This document shows, piece after piece, positions 17,966 through 27,751 of a DNA stretch of 64,000 nt. Positions within the stretch are counted from its first letter, which is position 1. Every line of letters begins with the position of its first letter. The position numbers were made by a program, and so were the translations under genes. Source of the stretch: Methanoplanus limicola DSM 2279. GTDB taxonomy: Archaea > Halobacteriota > Methanomicrobia > Methanomicrobiales > Methanomicrobiaceae. The stretch is taken from contig NZ_CM001436.1 of NCBI RefSeq assembly GCF_000243255.1, positions 124,692 through 188,691 of the forward strand. The letters are read 5' to 3'. Under the pieces are notes generated by a model. That model worked only from the letters and a program-made list of their open reading frames with translations. It was not told the origin of the DNA and did no database searches.

Positions 17966-19456
17966 TTAATCGAGAGATTCGAGATCATCCGGTTTTTCAA
18001 TCGGCCTTGAAAACTTCTTCCATACCTGCTCCCTGAAGACAGGACCTGAATTATAGGTGCAGAACGGTATCAGGCGCCCGTCAGGAGTTGCATAATGAAT
18101 ACAGCATCTCTGCACACGGGCAAGGTCGTAATTATAATTGTCCATGAAGTGCATCGTTCCGATAAAAAGTGCATTCCAGTGGAAATCTTTCAATGCATCA
18201 AAATCATGTTTAATTAATGCCTGATAGAGCATCTTCCAGAACTCACCTGTCTTTCCGGATTCACTGGTTTTGACAGAGTGATGAAGACCTTTAATCCCCT
18301 CTGCAAGAGTCTTGTATTTATTAATTGTACTCTTGTCGCCAAGTTTTTCTGCCATCTCGGTCATAACCCTGAAAAATTCATCGACATTTATCATTTTGTT
18401 AACCGGAGAAAGTCCGTCTTCGGTTACAAAGGCATAAGTGGCTGCGCCGCAGTGCTGATGAGCTGTAAAGGTAAACTGAGGTTTTCCGGAGTATGACTCA
18501 ATAAGCTCTGAAATTGGAACCACGCACGGAACCGGATAGAAATAATCCTTTTTAAGCTTTCCTTCAGTCTGAACCTCAATTCTTTCAAGAAGATCAGGGA
18601 TAGTGACCCGCTCCTTTACAACATCATCTTCAGAAGCAGCGCCTGTAAATGCCACAGGCTGGAAATTCACACCTCTTATAACATCAATATGCTCAGATGC
18701 AAATTTGATTATATCCCCCACCTGGTGGTCATTCATGCCGTTTATGACTGTCGGCACAAGAACAATCCCCTGCCCGATCTCAGAACAGTTGTCAACAACT
18801 TTTCTGCTGATATTGATCATTGGATTGGTATCCTTTGTAACGCCATCAAAGTGAAGATATATTGTGGATAAACCGGCAAGCTTCAGCTCTTTTAACAGCT
18901 CTCTGTTGCGTGCAAGAATGACACCGTTTGTTGCAAGCTGTATCTGCTTAAAGCCAAGTTCACGGGCTTTTTTGACGATATCAACAAGGTCGTCACGCAT
19001 CGTAGGCTCTCCGCCTGCGAACTGAACAGCCGGCGCAGGAAGAGGCTTTTCAGCTCTGAGCATCTTAAGCATATCAACTATCTGCTCAAATGTAGGTTCA
19101 TAGACATATCCACATGCCCTCGCATTGGCAAAGCAGAATTCACAGTTTAAGTTACACCTGTTTGTCAGGTCAATGTTTGCAAGCAGTGTGGATGATTTAT
19201 GGTTATTGCAAAGCCCGCAGGCAGTATTGCACTCCTCAGGGGCCGCCATTCTCTGTGGATTATCAACACCTCTGCCAATATACTCAAACTGTTCATATCG
19301 TTTGTACATCTCCACATCTGACCAGTATAAATTCTTAAATTTACCATGTTCAGGACATGTACGGACTATCCATACTTTACCGTCATCTTCAATAATTTCT
19401 GCCGGAAGAATTGCACCGCATTCCGGACAGAGTCCTTTTGTAATTTTCAGCACCAT
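17966..19456 (-). CDS. Radical SAM pterin methylase, MJ0619-like (7,8-dihydro-6-hydroxymethylpterin dimethyltransferase)
   Basis: A 496-residue radical SAM protein. The core cluster ligands are C101, C105 and C108 in NRCNLNCEFCF. Further cysteine pairs at C10/C13 (CPEC), C34 and C76/C80/C83 suggest additional iron-sulfur or zinc sites, as described for MJ0619. AGGEPTMRDDLVD is the SAM-binding GGEP motif. MJ0619 methylates the pterin precursor of methanopterin at C7 and C9. Together with the ATP-grasp gene it forms a two-gene cofactor operon. It is read away from carS, and a 194-base AT-rich divergent spacer holds both promoters. Confidence 0.82.
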   Translation of the reverse strand: MVLKITKGLCPECGAILPAEIIEDDGKVWIVRTCPEHGKFKNLYWSDVEMYKRYEQFEYIGRGVDNPQRMAAPEECNTACGLCNNHKSSTLLANIDLTNRCNLNCEFCFANARACGYVYEPTFEQIVDMLKMLRAEKPLPAPAVQFAGGEPTMRDDLVDIVKKARELGFKQIQLATNGVILARNRELLKELKLAGLSTIYLHFDGVTKDTNPMINISRKVVDNCSEIGQGIVLVPTVINGMNDHQVGDIIKFASEHIDVIRGVNFQPVAFTGAASEDDVVKERVTIPDLLERIEVQTEGKLKKDYFYPVPCVVPISELIESYSGKPQFTFTAHQHCGAATYAFVTEDGLSPVNKMINVDEFFRVMTEMAEKLGDKSTINKYKTLAEGIKGLHHSVKTSESGKTGEFWKMLYQALIKHDFDALKDFHWNALFIGTMHFMDNYNYDLARVQRCCIHYATPDGRLIPFCTYNSGPVFREQVWKKFSRPIEKPDDLESLD

Positions 19457-19650
19457 ATTGATCTCACAAGTATTATCATATTAATCGGGATTATTCCCAC
19501 TTATATTCTTTTTTTTCATTAATTTTTCTATACCTTATATTTTATGACAATGATACCTTAACTTAATTCATATTGAATTTAAATTTCAAAATTGACTATT
19601 CTTATTAAATCGTTATATTATTTATTTTAATAAAGCTTTATATTAGTATA

Positions 19651-20205
19651 TTGTCGTTAATTGATTTCATTTACCAGGATATTTTAACAGCTCTCTTCAT
19701 AGCACTGTGGATTATGCTTCCGGCGTACATTCCGAATTCTGCTGCGGCAGTATTCGGAGGCGGAAGACCGATAGATTCCGGGAAGAACTATTCTGACGGA
19801 AGAAGACTTTTTGGGGACGGTAAAACGTGGCGTGGCCTCATCGGCGGTATATTCTGTGGAATAATCATCGGGCTTATCCAGATATACCTCCAGGGAGTCT
19901 TTGATTTTCAGATACATACCGTTCTTTCTGTAGTGCTCCTCTCAGCGGGCGCACTGCTTGGTGACCTTGTAAAGAGTTTCTTTAAGAGGAGGCTGAACAA
20001 AAAAAGCGGGGAAGAGTGGCTTATTGCAGATCAGTATGACCTTGTTGCAGGAGCCATGGTGCTCCTGTTAATATTTGATTTCCAGTGGCTGACAGTATAT
20101 ATAACTCCGGTTGTCTTCATCTGGATTCTGATAGCCACACCTCTTCTGCATAGAATTACAAATATTGCAGGATATATGATAGGAGTAAAGGATGTTCCAT
20201 GGTAA
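19651..20205 (+). CDS. carS: CDP-archaeol synthase
   Basis: A 184-residue integral membrane protein with about five hydrophobic segments. It transfers CMP from CTP to digeranylgeranylglyceryl phosphate, the activation step for archaeal polar lipids. Family landmarks are PAYIPNSAAAVFGGGRPID, DGKTWRGLIGG, LLGDLVKSFFKRRL and DQYDLVAGAM. Translation apparently starts at TTG 19651; no ribosome site is visible and the upstream region is AT-rich, so it may be leaderless. It overlaps pyrE by 7 bases, giving a carS-pyrE(-purD) transcript. Confidence 0.93.
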   Translation: MSLIDFIYQDILTALFIALWIMLPAYIPNSAAAVFGGGRPIDSGKNYSDGRRLFGDGKTWRGLIGGIFCGIIIGLIQIYLQGVFDFQIHTVLSVVLLSAGALLGDLVKSFFKRRLNKKSGEEWLIADQYDLVAGAMVLLLIFDFQWLTVYITPVVFIWILIATPLLHRITNIAGYMIGVKDVPW

Positions 20206-20711
20206 ACAAAATTGCAGATATTCTCATTGAACACGGCGCGATTGAATTCGGAGAGTTCACGCTGGCATCGGGCGCAAAGAGTTCATATTATATTGATATA
20301 AAAACAGCATGCACAAAACCGGCACTGCTCTCTCAGATAGGAGACGCAATCTCTGAAAATTTTGAATTTGATGTAGTTGCAGGTGTTGCCGTAGGCGCTG
20401 TCCCAATCGCAGTTGCGGCATCACTCTCATCAGGCAGACCCTTTTGCATAATCAGAAAAGAAGAGAAGGAATACGGACTTTCCGGAAACATAATCGGGGA
20501 TGTAAAGGGTAAAAATGTCCTTTTAGTCGAAGACGTTACAACATCGGGCGGAAGTGTAATTTATGGCATAAATTCACTCAAAGATGCCGGCGCTAATATT
20601 GAAACGGTTGTCTCTGTGGTCGATCGTGAACAGGGAGCAGATAAAAGGCTTGCAGAGGAGGGTGTGAAACTGAAATCACTTGCCTCGGTCTCTGAACTTT
20701 TAAGTAAATAA
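20199..20711 (+). CDS. pyrE: Orotate phosphoribosyltransferase
   Basis: A 170-residue type I phosphoribosyltransferase that makes OMP from orotate and [20 protein letters not shown] binds orotate and [18 protein letters not shown] is the PRPP-binding motif and [10 protein letters not shown] the flexible catalytic loop. Its start lies within the last codons of carS. It continues the pyrimidine theme begun by pyrC 10 kb upstream. Confidence 0.95.
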   Translation: MVNKIADILIEHGAIEFGEFTLASGAKSSYYIDIKTACTKPALLSQIGDAISENFEFDVVAGVAVGAVPIAVAASLSSGRPFCIIRKEEKEYGLSGNIIGDVKGKNVLLVEDVTTSGGSVIYGINSLKDAGANIETVVSVVDREQGADKRLAEEGVKLKSLASVSELLSK

Positions 20712-20743
20712 GACAGATTTTTGTTTTACAGGATGGAAATAAT

Positions 20744-22036
20744 ATGGCTATGAAGATTCTTGTTGTCGGTGGAGGAGGAAGAGAACACGCAATTGCAAAG
20801 GCACTGTCACGAAATGCCGACTGCGAATTATATGCGGTTATGGGTAAGAAAAACCCGGGCATTGCACAGATATGCAGAGAATATCTGGAAATAAGTGAGA
20901 CGGAGATTGCTGCCGTGGCTGAATTTGCATATAATAATGGTATTGAGTACGCTGTAATCGGCCCGGAAGCCCCCCTTGAAGCAGGAATTGTGGACCTGCT
21001 TGAAGAGAAGGGTATAGCCTGTGTCGGTCCGTCCAGAATGGCGGCAAGGCTTGAGACAGACAAGGCATTCTGCCGGAATATGATGGAGAAGCACGGCGTT
21101 GCCGGATGCCCGCTTTACAGGGTATTTCATGACGCTGAAGAGGCGGCTCTTTTTATCCGGAGTTATGACGGCGATCTTGCAGTAAAACCTATCGGACTTA
21201 CGGGTGGAAAGGGCGTAAAGATAATGGGTGAACACTTTGATGCTGAAGGCGCGATTGAGTACATAAAGGAGATCGGCGGAGATGTCGTCCTGGAAGAGCG
21301 GCTCATCGGTGAGGAGTTCACACTTATGGCCTTTGTGGACGGTGCCCACATAGTACCTATGCCTCTGGTGCAGGACCATAAAAGAGCATTTGCAGGCGAT
21401 GTCGGCCCCAATACAGGAGGTATGGGATCATATACAATGCCGGATCACATGATGCCCTTTGTTACAGAAGAGGATTATGAGAAGGCACTTGCTATAATGA
21501 AAGATGTTGTTGCATCCCTCAGAAGTGAAGATGTAATTTACCGCGGAATGCTCTACGGTCAGTTTATGAATACATCCGAAGGACCAAAAGTTATTGAGTT
21601 TAACGCAAGATTTGGCGACCCTGAGGCTATGAATCTGCTAACTCTCCTTTCATCTGATTTCTGTGATATTGTCAGGAGAATTGCAGAAGGCACGCTCTCA
21701 CAGTCAGATGTTACATTTGAGAATAAAGCAACGGTCTGCAAATATCTTGTCCCGGAAGGTTATCCGGACTCACCAAACCAGGGAGACCTGATTACAATAA
21801 AAGATGCCGGAGAGGCATACATATATTATGCCAATGTCACTGAAGAAGATAAAAAACTCTATACGCAGACATCAAGGACACTTGCATTCGTCGGAATGGC
21901 AGATACCTTAAAAGAGGCAGAGGAGATTGCAGAAAAGGCAGCAGCATCGGTAGAGGGAAAGATCAGATACAGAAAGGACATCGGCACACAGGAAGTCCTT
22001 GATAAAAGAATTGCCCACATGAAAGAGATAAGATAA
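20744..22036 (+). CDS. purD: Phosphoribosylamine-glycine ligase (GAR synthetase)
   Basis: A 430-residue ATP-grasp ligase joining glycine to phosphoribosylamine in purine synthesis. The N-terminal [17 protein letters not shown], the [12 protein letters not shown] segment, the [11 protein letters not shown] nucleotide loop, [13 protein letters not shown] and [14 protein letters not shown] are all family signatures. Length is normal. ATG 20744 (AUG-GCU-AUG) follows AGGATGGAAAT; the second ATG at 20750 is possible. It lies 32 bases after pyrE, so probably in the same transcript. A seven-T tract follows. Confidence 0.95.
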   Translation: MAMKILVVGGGGREHAIAKALSRNADCELYAVMGKKNPGIAQICREYLEISETEIAAVAEFAYNNGIEYAVIGPEAPLEAGIVDLLEEKGIACVGPSRMAARLETDKAFCRNMMEKHGVAGCPLYRVFHDAEEAALFIRSYDGDLAVKPIGLTGGKGVKIMGEHFDAEGAIEYIKEIGGDVVLEERLIGEEFTLMAFVDGAHIVPMPLVQDHKRAFAGDVGPNTGGMGSYTMPDHMMPFVTEEDYEKALAIMKDVVASLRSEDVIYRGMLYGQFMNTSEGPKVIEFNARFGDPEAMNLLTLLSSDFCDIVRRIAEGTLSQSDVTFENKATVCKYLVPEGYPDSPNQGDLITIKDAGEAYIYYANVTEEDKKLYTQTSRTLAFVGMADTLKEAEEIAEKAAASVEGKIRYRKDIGTQEVLDKRIAHMKEIR

Positions 22037-22040
22037 ATTA

Positions 22041-22047
22041 TTTTTTT
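22041..22047 (+). terminator. T-tract after purD
   Basis: Seven T residues five bases after the purD stop, the likely end of the carS-pyrE-purD transcript. Confidence 0.45.
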
Positions 22048-22126
22048 CAGAATAAAATTCAATCCCGGATTACTTTAATTTCTCAAAAAATTACCGGGCT
22101 GCATATTCTAAAGAAGCAGTCCGGAA

Positions 22127-22408
22127 TCAATAACCAAATATTGAACTGAAATCCAGTATAAATTTATCTTTATTATTTTTAGCGGCTTCAATGTGATATA
22201 TCATCTCCTCGATAATCTCACACTCATCTCTGGGCTGATCTCCGGCAAGTATATCATCCAGTATCCGGTTCTGGAATATCTTATGCTGAAGCCTTATATC
22301 CTTATATCCGACAACTGCAACAAAAGAGTTGCATCTGCTGTCAAAAGTTATGGAGAGAATACTGTCAGTATTTAAATATGAATTTTCAAGTGTTTTTAGC
22401 CATACCAT
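22127..22408 (-). CDS. Hypothetical protein, 93 residues
   Basis: A small acidic protein with alternating strands (SILSITFDSRCN, SFVAVVGYKDIRL) and a C-terminal helix pair (ECEIIEEMIYHIEAAK). Composition and periodicity look like a real small alpha/beta protein, but I recognise no family. No ribosome site is visible before ATG 22408. It lies between purD and the mmp14 pair and points the same way as the latter. Confidence 0.5.
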   Translation of the reverse strand: MVWLKTLENSYLNTDSILSITFDSRCNSFVAVVGYKDIRLQHKIFQNRILDDILAGDQPRDECEIIEEMIYHIEAAKNNKDKFILDFSSIFGY

Positions 22409-22530
22409 TACTAAAAAATATCTGCGACTTGTTTAAGTTTCTTGTGGTTTGGCTCTGATCAACCAGAAAACAAAAAAAACGTTTAAAATATAATAAATTT
22501 TATTCCGGGTCATTAAAGACCCAAAAAAAG

Positions 22531-22770
22531 TTAGTCTGCTATAAACTTTTCAAGTTCAGAGAGCATGTACTCCTGAACTTTTTCAGCCGTATCCTTTGTG
22601 CAGCGGAATGCTAAAAGTTCCCTTATGTCTCCGTCCATATTTGCAAACTTCATCATGCGCCTGCGGTTTACGACCTCAACCTCAAACCTGTCGGTGATAT
22701 CATAAATAATCGTTCTTGGCACTCCCGGTGGGATTAAAACATCAAAATACTCTGTTTTTTTATCTTCCAT
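22531..22770 (-). CDS. Conserved small protein paired with methanogenesis marker 14
   Basis: A 79-residue protein beginning MEDKKTEYFDVLIPPGVPRT, with a central RRRMMKFANMDGDIRELLAFR and a helical end. It starts 9 bases after the mmp14 stop and so is translated from the same message. It probably assists mmp14, but the family and role are unknown to me; no enzyme motif is visible. Confidence 0.75.
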   Translation of the reverse strand: MEDKKTEYFDVLIPPGVPRTIIYDITDRFEVEVVNRRRMMKFANMDGDIRELLAFRCTKDTAEKVQEYMLSELEKFIAD

Positions 22771-22779
22771 ATCAGATAC

Positions 22780-24273
22780 CTACTTTCCTATCTTCATGCG
22801 TCTCTTCATGATGCACGGTCCGCCTCTGACGCCGCCCATCGGATTGTTAGGTTTACCGATTGAGGACATGCATCTGCCCATAAGTGCCGCGCCCCTTGCA
22901 AGGCCGTCATCAACAAATAAGACGTGATCATAAGGATCTCTGTAAAATCCCCTCTCTTCGATCCCGTCCATAATAATTTGTGGTTTCTTACCGGATATAG
23001 CCGCCCTTCCTGTAAAGCCAATTGAAGAGTTTTCAGGGACAAGTTTCTTCTCTGAAGCAACATCAATGAGCCTGAGCGCCATACCGGCGCAGACATGATC
23101 GACTACCTCAGTCAGAATGCAGGAGTTATGTTTTGTATAAATCTCACTGCCGATCTCCTTTAGTCTGTCAGCCATGCTGAAGTTTTCTCCGGCATCGCAG
23201 CCAATCATCGCAATTCCTGACTTCATCGCAATATCTGCCCTTACCGGAACTTTGCCAAACCTCTCCCTCTCCGGAGGAACGATTCTTATATCAATCAGGT
23301 CATTGATCATCTCCTCATAATCTGACACAATGGTATTCTTTTTCCTGGAGAGCGCACATTTTATGCTCTTATCACCAAAGAGATCAAGTGCTGTTCCTGT
23401 ATGGTCATTCACCTTTCCCGTGCCTCTTACAATCGCATCCGGAATCGCACCTGCAAGCCCGCAGAAATTTCCGATTGTCATGGCAAACGGATATTCGGCA
23501 TCGGCGGCAACGTCACTTGTAATTCTGCCGTCAAGTGTTGTACCAAAGTCAATTGATATGCATGGATTTCTGAAATCAACTTCGGTCCATTTTGCACCCT
23601 CCTTGATGCCCGCCATTGCAAGTTCTCCTTCCATCTCGTTTGCAACCATTTCAACACCGGAAGAACCAATAGGCGGGGATACACCCGCAACAGTGCCGCA
23701 GAATGTCAGCCTGTCAGCAAAACTGAACTTTCTGATCCTTGCCGGGAGGTTGTCAATTCCCATAGGAGGTGTCATCTTCTTTGGAGGCACTCCTGCTTCA
23801 AGACACCCGTTTGCCAGTGCAATGACAAAATCACCTACCTGGTCAGGTGAGTCCATTGCCGCAACAACACCGGTGCTCCTTACAACAAAATCAAGGTCAT
23901 CTTTAATAGAGAGTCCGGCCTCCTTATGGCAGCGGATCAGTGTATCTTTTACAAGGTCAGTAACTGACTCCCTTGTGATGGGTGTTCCGACAAGGGTCTC
24001 ACCAAATATCTCCTCTCCGGGTTTTGGCGGCCTTACATCACGGGACATGCTGACCGTTTTATTGATGATATATGAACGGCCGCTCTCAAGGTTTGTCCCT
24101 ATCAGTATGCATTTTGTTGTGGTATTGCCCATTTCAACAGAGGCAACGATGTAATATGGCTTGCTTTTGTATTCAGGAACCATCATCCCCGCACCCTGAC
24201 CAACAGTTGGGGGTTTTGGGCTTTCCACAATATGGGGGGATTTCTTCTTTTTAAAAAATGAAAAAGCACACAT
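22780..24273 (-). CDS. Methanogenesis marker protein 14
   Basis: A protein of about 497 residues found only in methanogens (TIGR03285 family by recollection). Segments such as VEMGNTTTKCILIGTN, SIDFGTTLDGRITS and GFTGRAAISGKKPQII have the look of the ASKHA (actin-like ATPase) fold of RACE/RamA-type corrinoid-activation proteins, so an ATP-dependent activation role in methanogenesis is plausible but unproven. The start at ATG 24273 begins MCAFSFFKKKK; a longer frame to 24339 and a shorter start near MVPEYKSKP are both possible. It forms a pair with the 79-residue gene downstream. Confidence 0.85.
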   Translation of the reverse strand: MCAFSFFKKKKSPHIVESPKPPTVGQGAGMMVPEYKSKPYYIVASVEMGNTTTKCILIGTNLESGRSYIINKTVSMSRDVRPPKPGEEIFGETLVGTPITRESVTDLVKDTLIRCHKEAGLSIKDDLDFVVRSTGVVAAMDSPDQVGDFVIALANGCLEAGVPPKKMTPPMGIDNLPARIRKFSFADRLTFCGTVAGVSPPIGSSGVEMVANEMEGELAMAGIKEGAKWTEVDFRNPCISIDFGTTLDGRITSDVAADAEYPFAMTIGNFCGLAGAIPDAIVRGTGKVNDHTGTALDLFGDKSIKCALSRKKNTIVSDYEEMINDLIDIRIVPPERERFGKVPVRADIAMKSGIAMIGCDAGENFSMADRLKEIGSEIYTKHNSCILTEVVDHVCAGMALRLIDVASEKKLVPENSSIGFTGRAAISGKKPQIIMDGIEERGFYRDPYDHVLFVDDGLARGAALMGRCMSSIGKPNNPMGGVRGGPCIMKRRMKIGK

Positions 24274-24525
24274 AATAATATTTTGATTGCCTTTTAGATG
24301 AATTAAACTTTTTTCTATGACTCCCCCGAAAAAATACACCCCAGATTAGCAGGATATAACAATTATCCGGCAGATGTGGCCGGATTTATTCCAGATAAAT
24401 AAATATCCGGTTTATGAAGAAAATAAGAGAAATAAAGAAGCTGACGGTTATCAGCTAAGCTCTCAGCGCCACATTTATTAATTATATGAATGACAATATC
24501 TGGAAGTATTAAGGAGGAACTGAAT

Positions 24526-24942
24526 TTGGTAAAACTTAGCGAAGATATGAAAGAAGTTTACAGGAAAAATATGGAGAAGCTCTTTGCCGTTCCTATGGCA
24601 ACTACATCAGCAGACGGTGTACCCAATGTGGCACCTATGGCATCTGTCTGGCTTGAGGATGACGAAACCTTCTGGATTGGAGACAATTTTATGGTAAAGA
24701 CTCTGGATAACCTTAAAGCAAATCCCAAAGTGGCATTATACTTCTGGGACCCCGAAACCAAAAGATGCCTTCAGGTAAAGGGGGATGCTGAAATCAAAAC
24801 AAAAGGTCCTGATTATGAGACTGCAAGAAAGAGAATCAAAGATGCAAAACCGCAGATGCCTGCAAAATCACTGATTGTTATTAAAATTACAGAAGTCTTT
24901 GAGTGCACTCCGGGAAAAATTGCCGGACAGAAACTGCTCTGA
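24526..24942 (+). CDS. Pyridoxamine 5'-phosphate oxidase-like FMN-binding protein
   Basis: A 138-residue split-barrel flavin-binding protein. MEKLFAVPMATTSADGVPNVAPMAS, then FWIGDNFMVKTLDNLKANPKVALYFW, show the PNPOx-like fold that holds FMN (or F420) between two subunits. It is too short for a true PdxH; many methanogen homologues are flavin reductases or flavin stores of unknown substrate. TTG 24526 is preferred over ATG 24490 because AAGGAGG ends 9 bases before it. It is transcribed alone. Confidence 0.85.
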   Translation: MVKLSEDMKEVYRKNMEKLFAVPMATTSADGVPNVAPMASVWLEDDETFWIGDNFMVKTLDNLKANPKVALYFWDPETKRCLQVKGDAEIKTKGPDYETARKRIKDAKPQMPAKSLIVIKITEVFECTPGKIAGQKLL

Positions 24943-25162
24943 TAATTTGAATGCCGGAAATATCCGGAGAAATTTATACTATTTTATTGCAGATACCAAA
25001 ACAGAATAACTACCGGGCAATGAATTGCTATTTAAACGGCTCAAAGAAGAAGTCGCAATTCTCCGAAAAATAAAAGTTCCGGCAGTTATATCCCCGTGAT
25101 TTCTTCACAGGAGATACTCCGGACCTGGAAAATACGGCTTAAATACAGAAATTACCCTGCAT

Positions 25163-25169
25163 AAAAAAA
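25163..25169 (-). terminator. T-tract after argG (reverse strand)
   Basis: An A-run on the forward strand, hence seven U residues in the leftward transcript two bases beyond the argG stop. Confidence 0.45.
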
Positions 25170-25171
25170 GA

Positions 25172-26362
25172 TTAATTGTTATTTCTGAGGTTTTTGCTCA
25201 GTCTTGCCTGGAATCCGTAGAATGCAGAGAATCCCTCTGAATCCTTCTGGTCTATTGTTGTGCTGTCAAATGATACAAGGTCGTCAGAATATAAAGCGTC
25301 AGGTGAACTTCTGCCTGCAACTGTTACTGAACTCTTGTATAATATGAGGTCAACCTTTCCGTTGACCCTCTCCTGCGTCTTATCAATAAATGCTGTCAGT
25401 GCTGCAAAGAGAGGTTCATGAATAAGGCCCATATATCCAAGTTCGGACCATTTTTCATCTACTGATGCCTTAAATGAGAGTTCCTGGCGGCTCAGAACAA
25501 GACGCTCGAGGTCACTGTGCGCCTTTAACAGCACAGTTGCCGCAGGGTGTTCGTAGATCTCACGTGCCTTAAGCCCAAGAATCCGGTCCTCAACCATATC
25601 ATTTCTGCCAACACCGTTTCTTCCGGCAATTACATTGAGCTCCTCAATAAGTTCAATGCCATTCATCCTTCTGCCGTTTATCGATACCGGAATTCCCTTC
25701 TCAAACTCAATTGATATCTCTTCAGGAGTGTCAGGCGCTTCCTTTGCAGAGACTGTCCAGCCATAGATATCATCTGGAGGATGGAAAGATGGATCTTCAA
25801 GTTTCCCGCCTTCAATGCTTCTGCTCCAGCAGTTCTCATCAATCGAGTATGGTTTTTCCTTCACTACCGGAACAGGTATATTGTGCTTTTCAGCGTATTC
25901 CATCTCCCATTCACGGGTCAGGTTCATCTCACGCATAGGTGCAATAACCTCAAGTCCGGCCATTCTGAAGACGAAATCAAACCTTAACTGGTCATTACCT
26001 TTTCCTGTGCAGCCGTGGGCAACTGTAAATGCACCCTCTGACTTTGCGATTTTTACAATCTCTTCAGCAATCAGAGGTCTTGCAAGGGCTGTACCCATCG
26101 GATAGCCTTCGTATGAACCGTTTGCCTTAATTGTCGGAAATAGCTGTGTCTCCACAAATTTTTCCTTGATATCTATTGTATAGTGCTTATCAGCGATCAG
26201 TTCGCCTTTTTTTGTGGCGCTGATTATATCCTCAGCCGGCTGACCGACATCAACAGCCACTGTGACTACTTCATCATATCCATAGTGCTCCTTTAAAAGG
26301 GGCACACATATTGATGTGTCAAGACCGCCTGAGAATGCAAGAACAACTTTTCCTTTACCCAT
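25172..26362 (-). CDS. argG: Argininosuccinate synthase
   Basis: A 396-residue enzyme that condenses citrulline and aspartate with ATP in arginine synthesis. N-terminal [15 protein letters not shown] is the pyrophosphate-binding loop; [33 protein letters not shown] and [15 protein letters not shown] are family motifs. The length is normal. AGGAGAT lies about 8 bases before ATG 26362. It is not linked to other arginine genes here. Confidence 0.97.
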   Translation of the reverse strand: MGKGKVVLAFSGGLDTSICVPLLKEHYGYDEVVTVAVDVGQPAEDIISATKKGELIADKHYTIDIKEKFVETQLFPTIKANGSYEGYPMGTALARPLIAEEIVKIAKSEGAFTVAHGCTGKGNDQLRFDFVFRMAGLEVIAPMREMNLTREWEMEYAEKHNIPVPVVKEKPYSIDENCWSRSIEGGKLEDPSFHPPDDIYGWTVSAKEAPDTPEEISIEFEKGIPVSINGRRMNGIELIEELNVIAGRNGVGRNDMVEDRILGLKAREIYEHPAATVLLKAHSDLERLVLSRQELSFKASVDEKWSELGYMGLIHEPLFAALTAFIDKTQERVNGKVDLILYKSSVTVAGRSSPDALYSDDLVSFDSTTIDQKDSEGFSAFYGFQARLSKNLRNNN

Positions 26363-26649
26363 TTGTGATTATCTCCTGATTTTTTTATGCCCCGGTTCCG
26401 GACGTCTGACAGAAACAATAATCTCCGGCATATGATGCTGAAATTATGACTGTCCGGAGCATAAAGGATTTATTTCCTGTCCGGTAAAAATCCGATTAAT
26501 TATTGTATTTCAAAAGATTAAATTCTATTCTTAAGTATTATCTCTTCTCAACCGGGAAAACTCCGGAATTATCGGGTAGAGGTTCATACGGGAGATATGC
26601 ACCCTGCCCGCCAGATTTTTATGGATTAATCGTCTATTTAATTATACAT

Positions 26650-27231
26650 ATGTCTGATTCATTAAGCATAACCGGAAATCTTCTGAAGGTAATGGCACTC
26701 TTTACTGAAGGTTATGACAGGCAGCTGTACATAAGGGAGGTATGCGGACTTCTGCCCCTGACACACGGCACTGCATACAATATCCTGACACTTCTTGAGA
26801 AGAGAGGAGTTCTGGAATCGGTTATTAAGGGAAAGATAAGAATTTTTACCCTCAGAAAAAATAATCAGGCACAGCACTACTGCGCCCTGGCCGAGAGTTA
26901 TAAAAGGGTCATATTCTCAGAGGAATTTCCGGATGCAGACGGGATAATATGCAGAATTACTCCGCATCTCTTCGGTCCGGCGGCACTCTTCGGGAGTTAT
27001 GCAAAGAGAAGACCTGACGGAAATTCCGATATAGACATCTTTGTCGCCGGAGATTATGACAGAAGTGAGATTATGAAAATTTCACGGATCTTTGGCATCA
27101 GAATTCAGGTTAAGGCATATCCGGCTGATCTCTTCACTGAGATCAAAAGAGATGATCCTTTAATTAAAGAGGTCTATAAATCACATATCCTGATAAAATG
27201 CCAGGATTTCTTTATTCGGGAGATTTTTTAA
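26650..27231 (+). CDS. Winged-helix fused to minimal nucleotidyltransferase (MNT antitoxin-like)
   Basis: A 193-residue protein. Residues 1 to about 80 form a winged helix (LLPLTHGTAYNILTLLEKRGVLE, a helix-turn-helix with wing). Residues about 105-185 are an MNT domain with the catalytic pattern FGSYAKRRPDGNSDIDIF (GSxxR and DxD). MNT partners neutralise HEPN toxins by AMPylation in characterised type VII toxin-antitoxin pairs; the next gene is a HEPN protein two bases downstream. The fused winged helix suggests autoregulation. ATG 26650 is taken because TTTTTATGG at 26618-26626 is a well-placed TATA box for a leaderless message. Confidence 0.85.
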   Translation: MSDSLSITGNLLKVMALFTEGYDRQLYIREVCGLLPLTHGTAYNILTLLEKRGVLESVIKGKIRIFTLRKNNQAQHYCALAESYKRVIFSEEFPDADGIICRITPHLFGPAALFGSYAKRRPDGNSDIDIFVAGDYDRSEIMKISRIFGIRIQVKAYPADLFTEIKRDDPLIKEVYKSHILIKCQDFFIREIF

Positions 27232-27232
27232 G

Positions 27233-27694
27233 ATGGATACAATAATCTGGTGCAGAAAGAATAAAAACGGGCTTAAGATTATCAGTCCGAACAATAACCT
27301 CTCAGAAGCATATTTCCTTAAGGCTGAAGATGCCCTCTCTGCAATGGACTCGGTCACATCTGCGGACTGGAAGATCTCAACCGGCTATTATGCCATGTAT
27401 TATGCCCTCTATGCAATACTTGTCAGAGCCGGAATTGAGAGTGAGATTCATACCTGCACCATAGAATGCATGAGGGCTTTCTTCTCAGATTATTTTTCAG
27501 ATACGGATATCGAAGCAATGGAGAGGGCAAAGGAACTGAGAATTGATGCCCAGTACTATGTCCCTGAAAAAGCACGCGGCAAAGAGATCACGTGGATAAT
27601 ACGTGCTGCACCTGAATTTGTCCTGAAGTGCGCAAAGGTCAGCCGGATGATAAAAAACAGTGATATTGAGAGGATAAGAAAGACAATTGCATGA
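27233..27694 (+). CDS. HEPN domain protein (partner of wHTH-MNT)
   Basis: A 153-residue all-helical HEPN protein. AYFLKAEDALSAM and STGYYAMYYALYAIL mark helices 1-2, ELRIDAQYYVPEKA the conserved R-x4-Y segment, and IIRAAPEFVLKC the last helix. Catalytic HEPN RNases carry R-x4-6-H; here no histidine follows the arginine, so RNase activity is doubtful, and this subgroup may be a non-catalytic or differently active partner. It starts two bases after the MNT stop, so the pair is translationally coupled. Confidence 0.8.
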   Translation: MDTIIWCRKNKNGLKIISPNNNLSEAYFLKAEDALSAMDSVTSADWKISTGYYAMYYALYAILVRAGIESEIHTCTIECMRAFFSDYFSDTDIEAMERAKELRIDAQYYVPEKARGKEITWIIRAAPEFVLKCAKVSRMIKNSDIERIRKTIA

Positions 27695-27751
27695 CTTTAC
27701 GGTTATCGAAACCGGAAAAATATGAGGAGTCACAGGTAATATCCTCATATT

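Noticed and set aside
22507-22529. Hairpin terminator after the mmp14 pair
   Set aside because: GGGTC/GACCC pair, but on the transcribed leftward strand the T-run comes before the hairpin, not after it.
23330-24154. 274-codon forward frame opposite mmp14
   Set aside because: Antisense shadow of a well-supported gene, with no recognisable domain.
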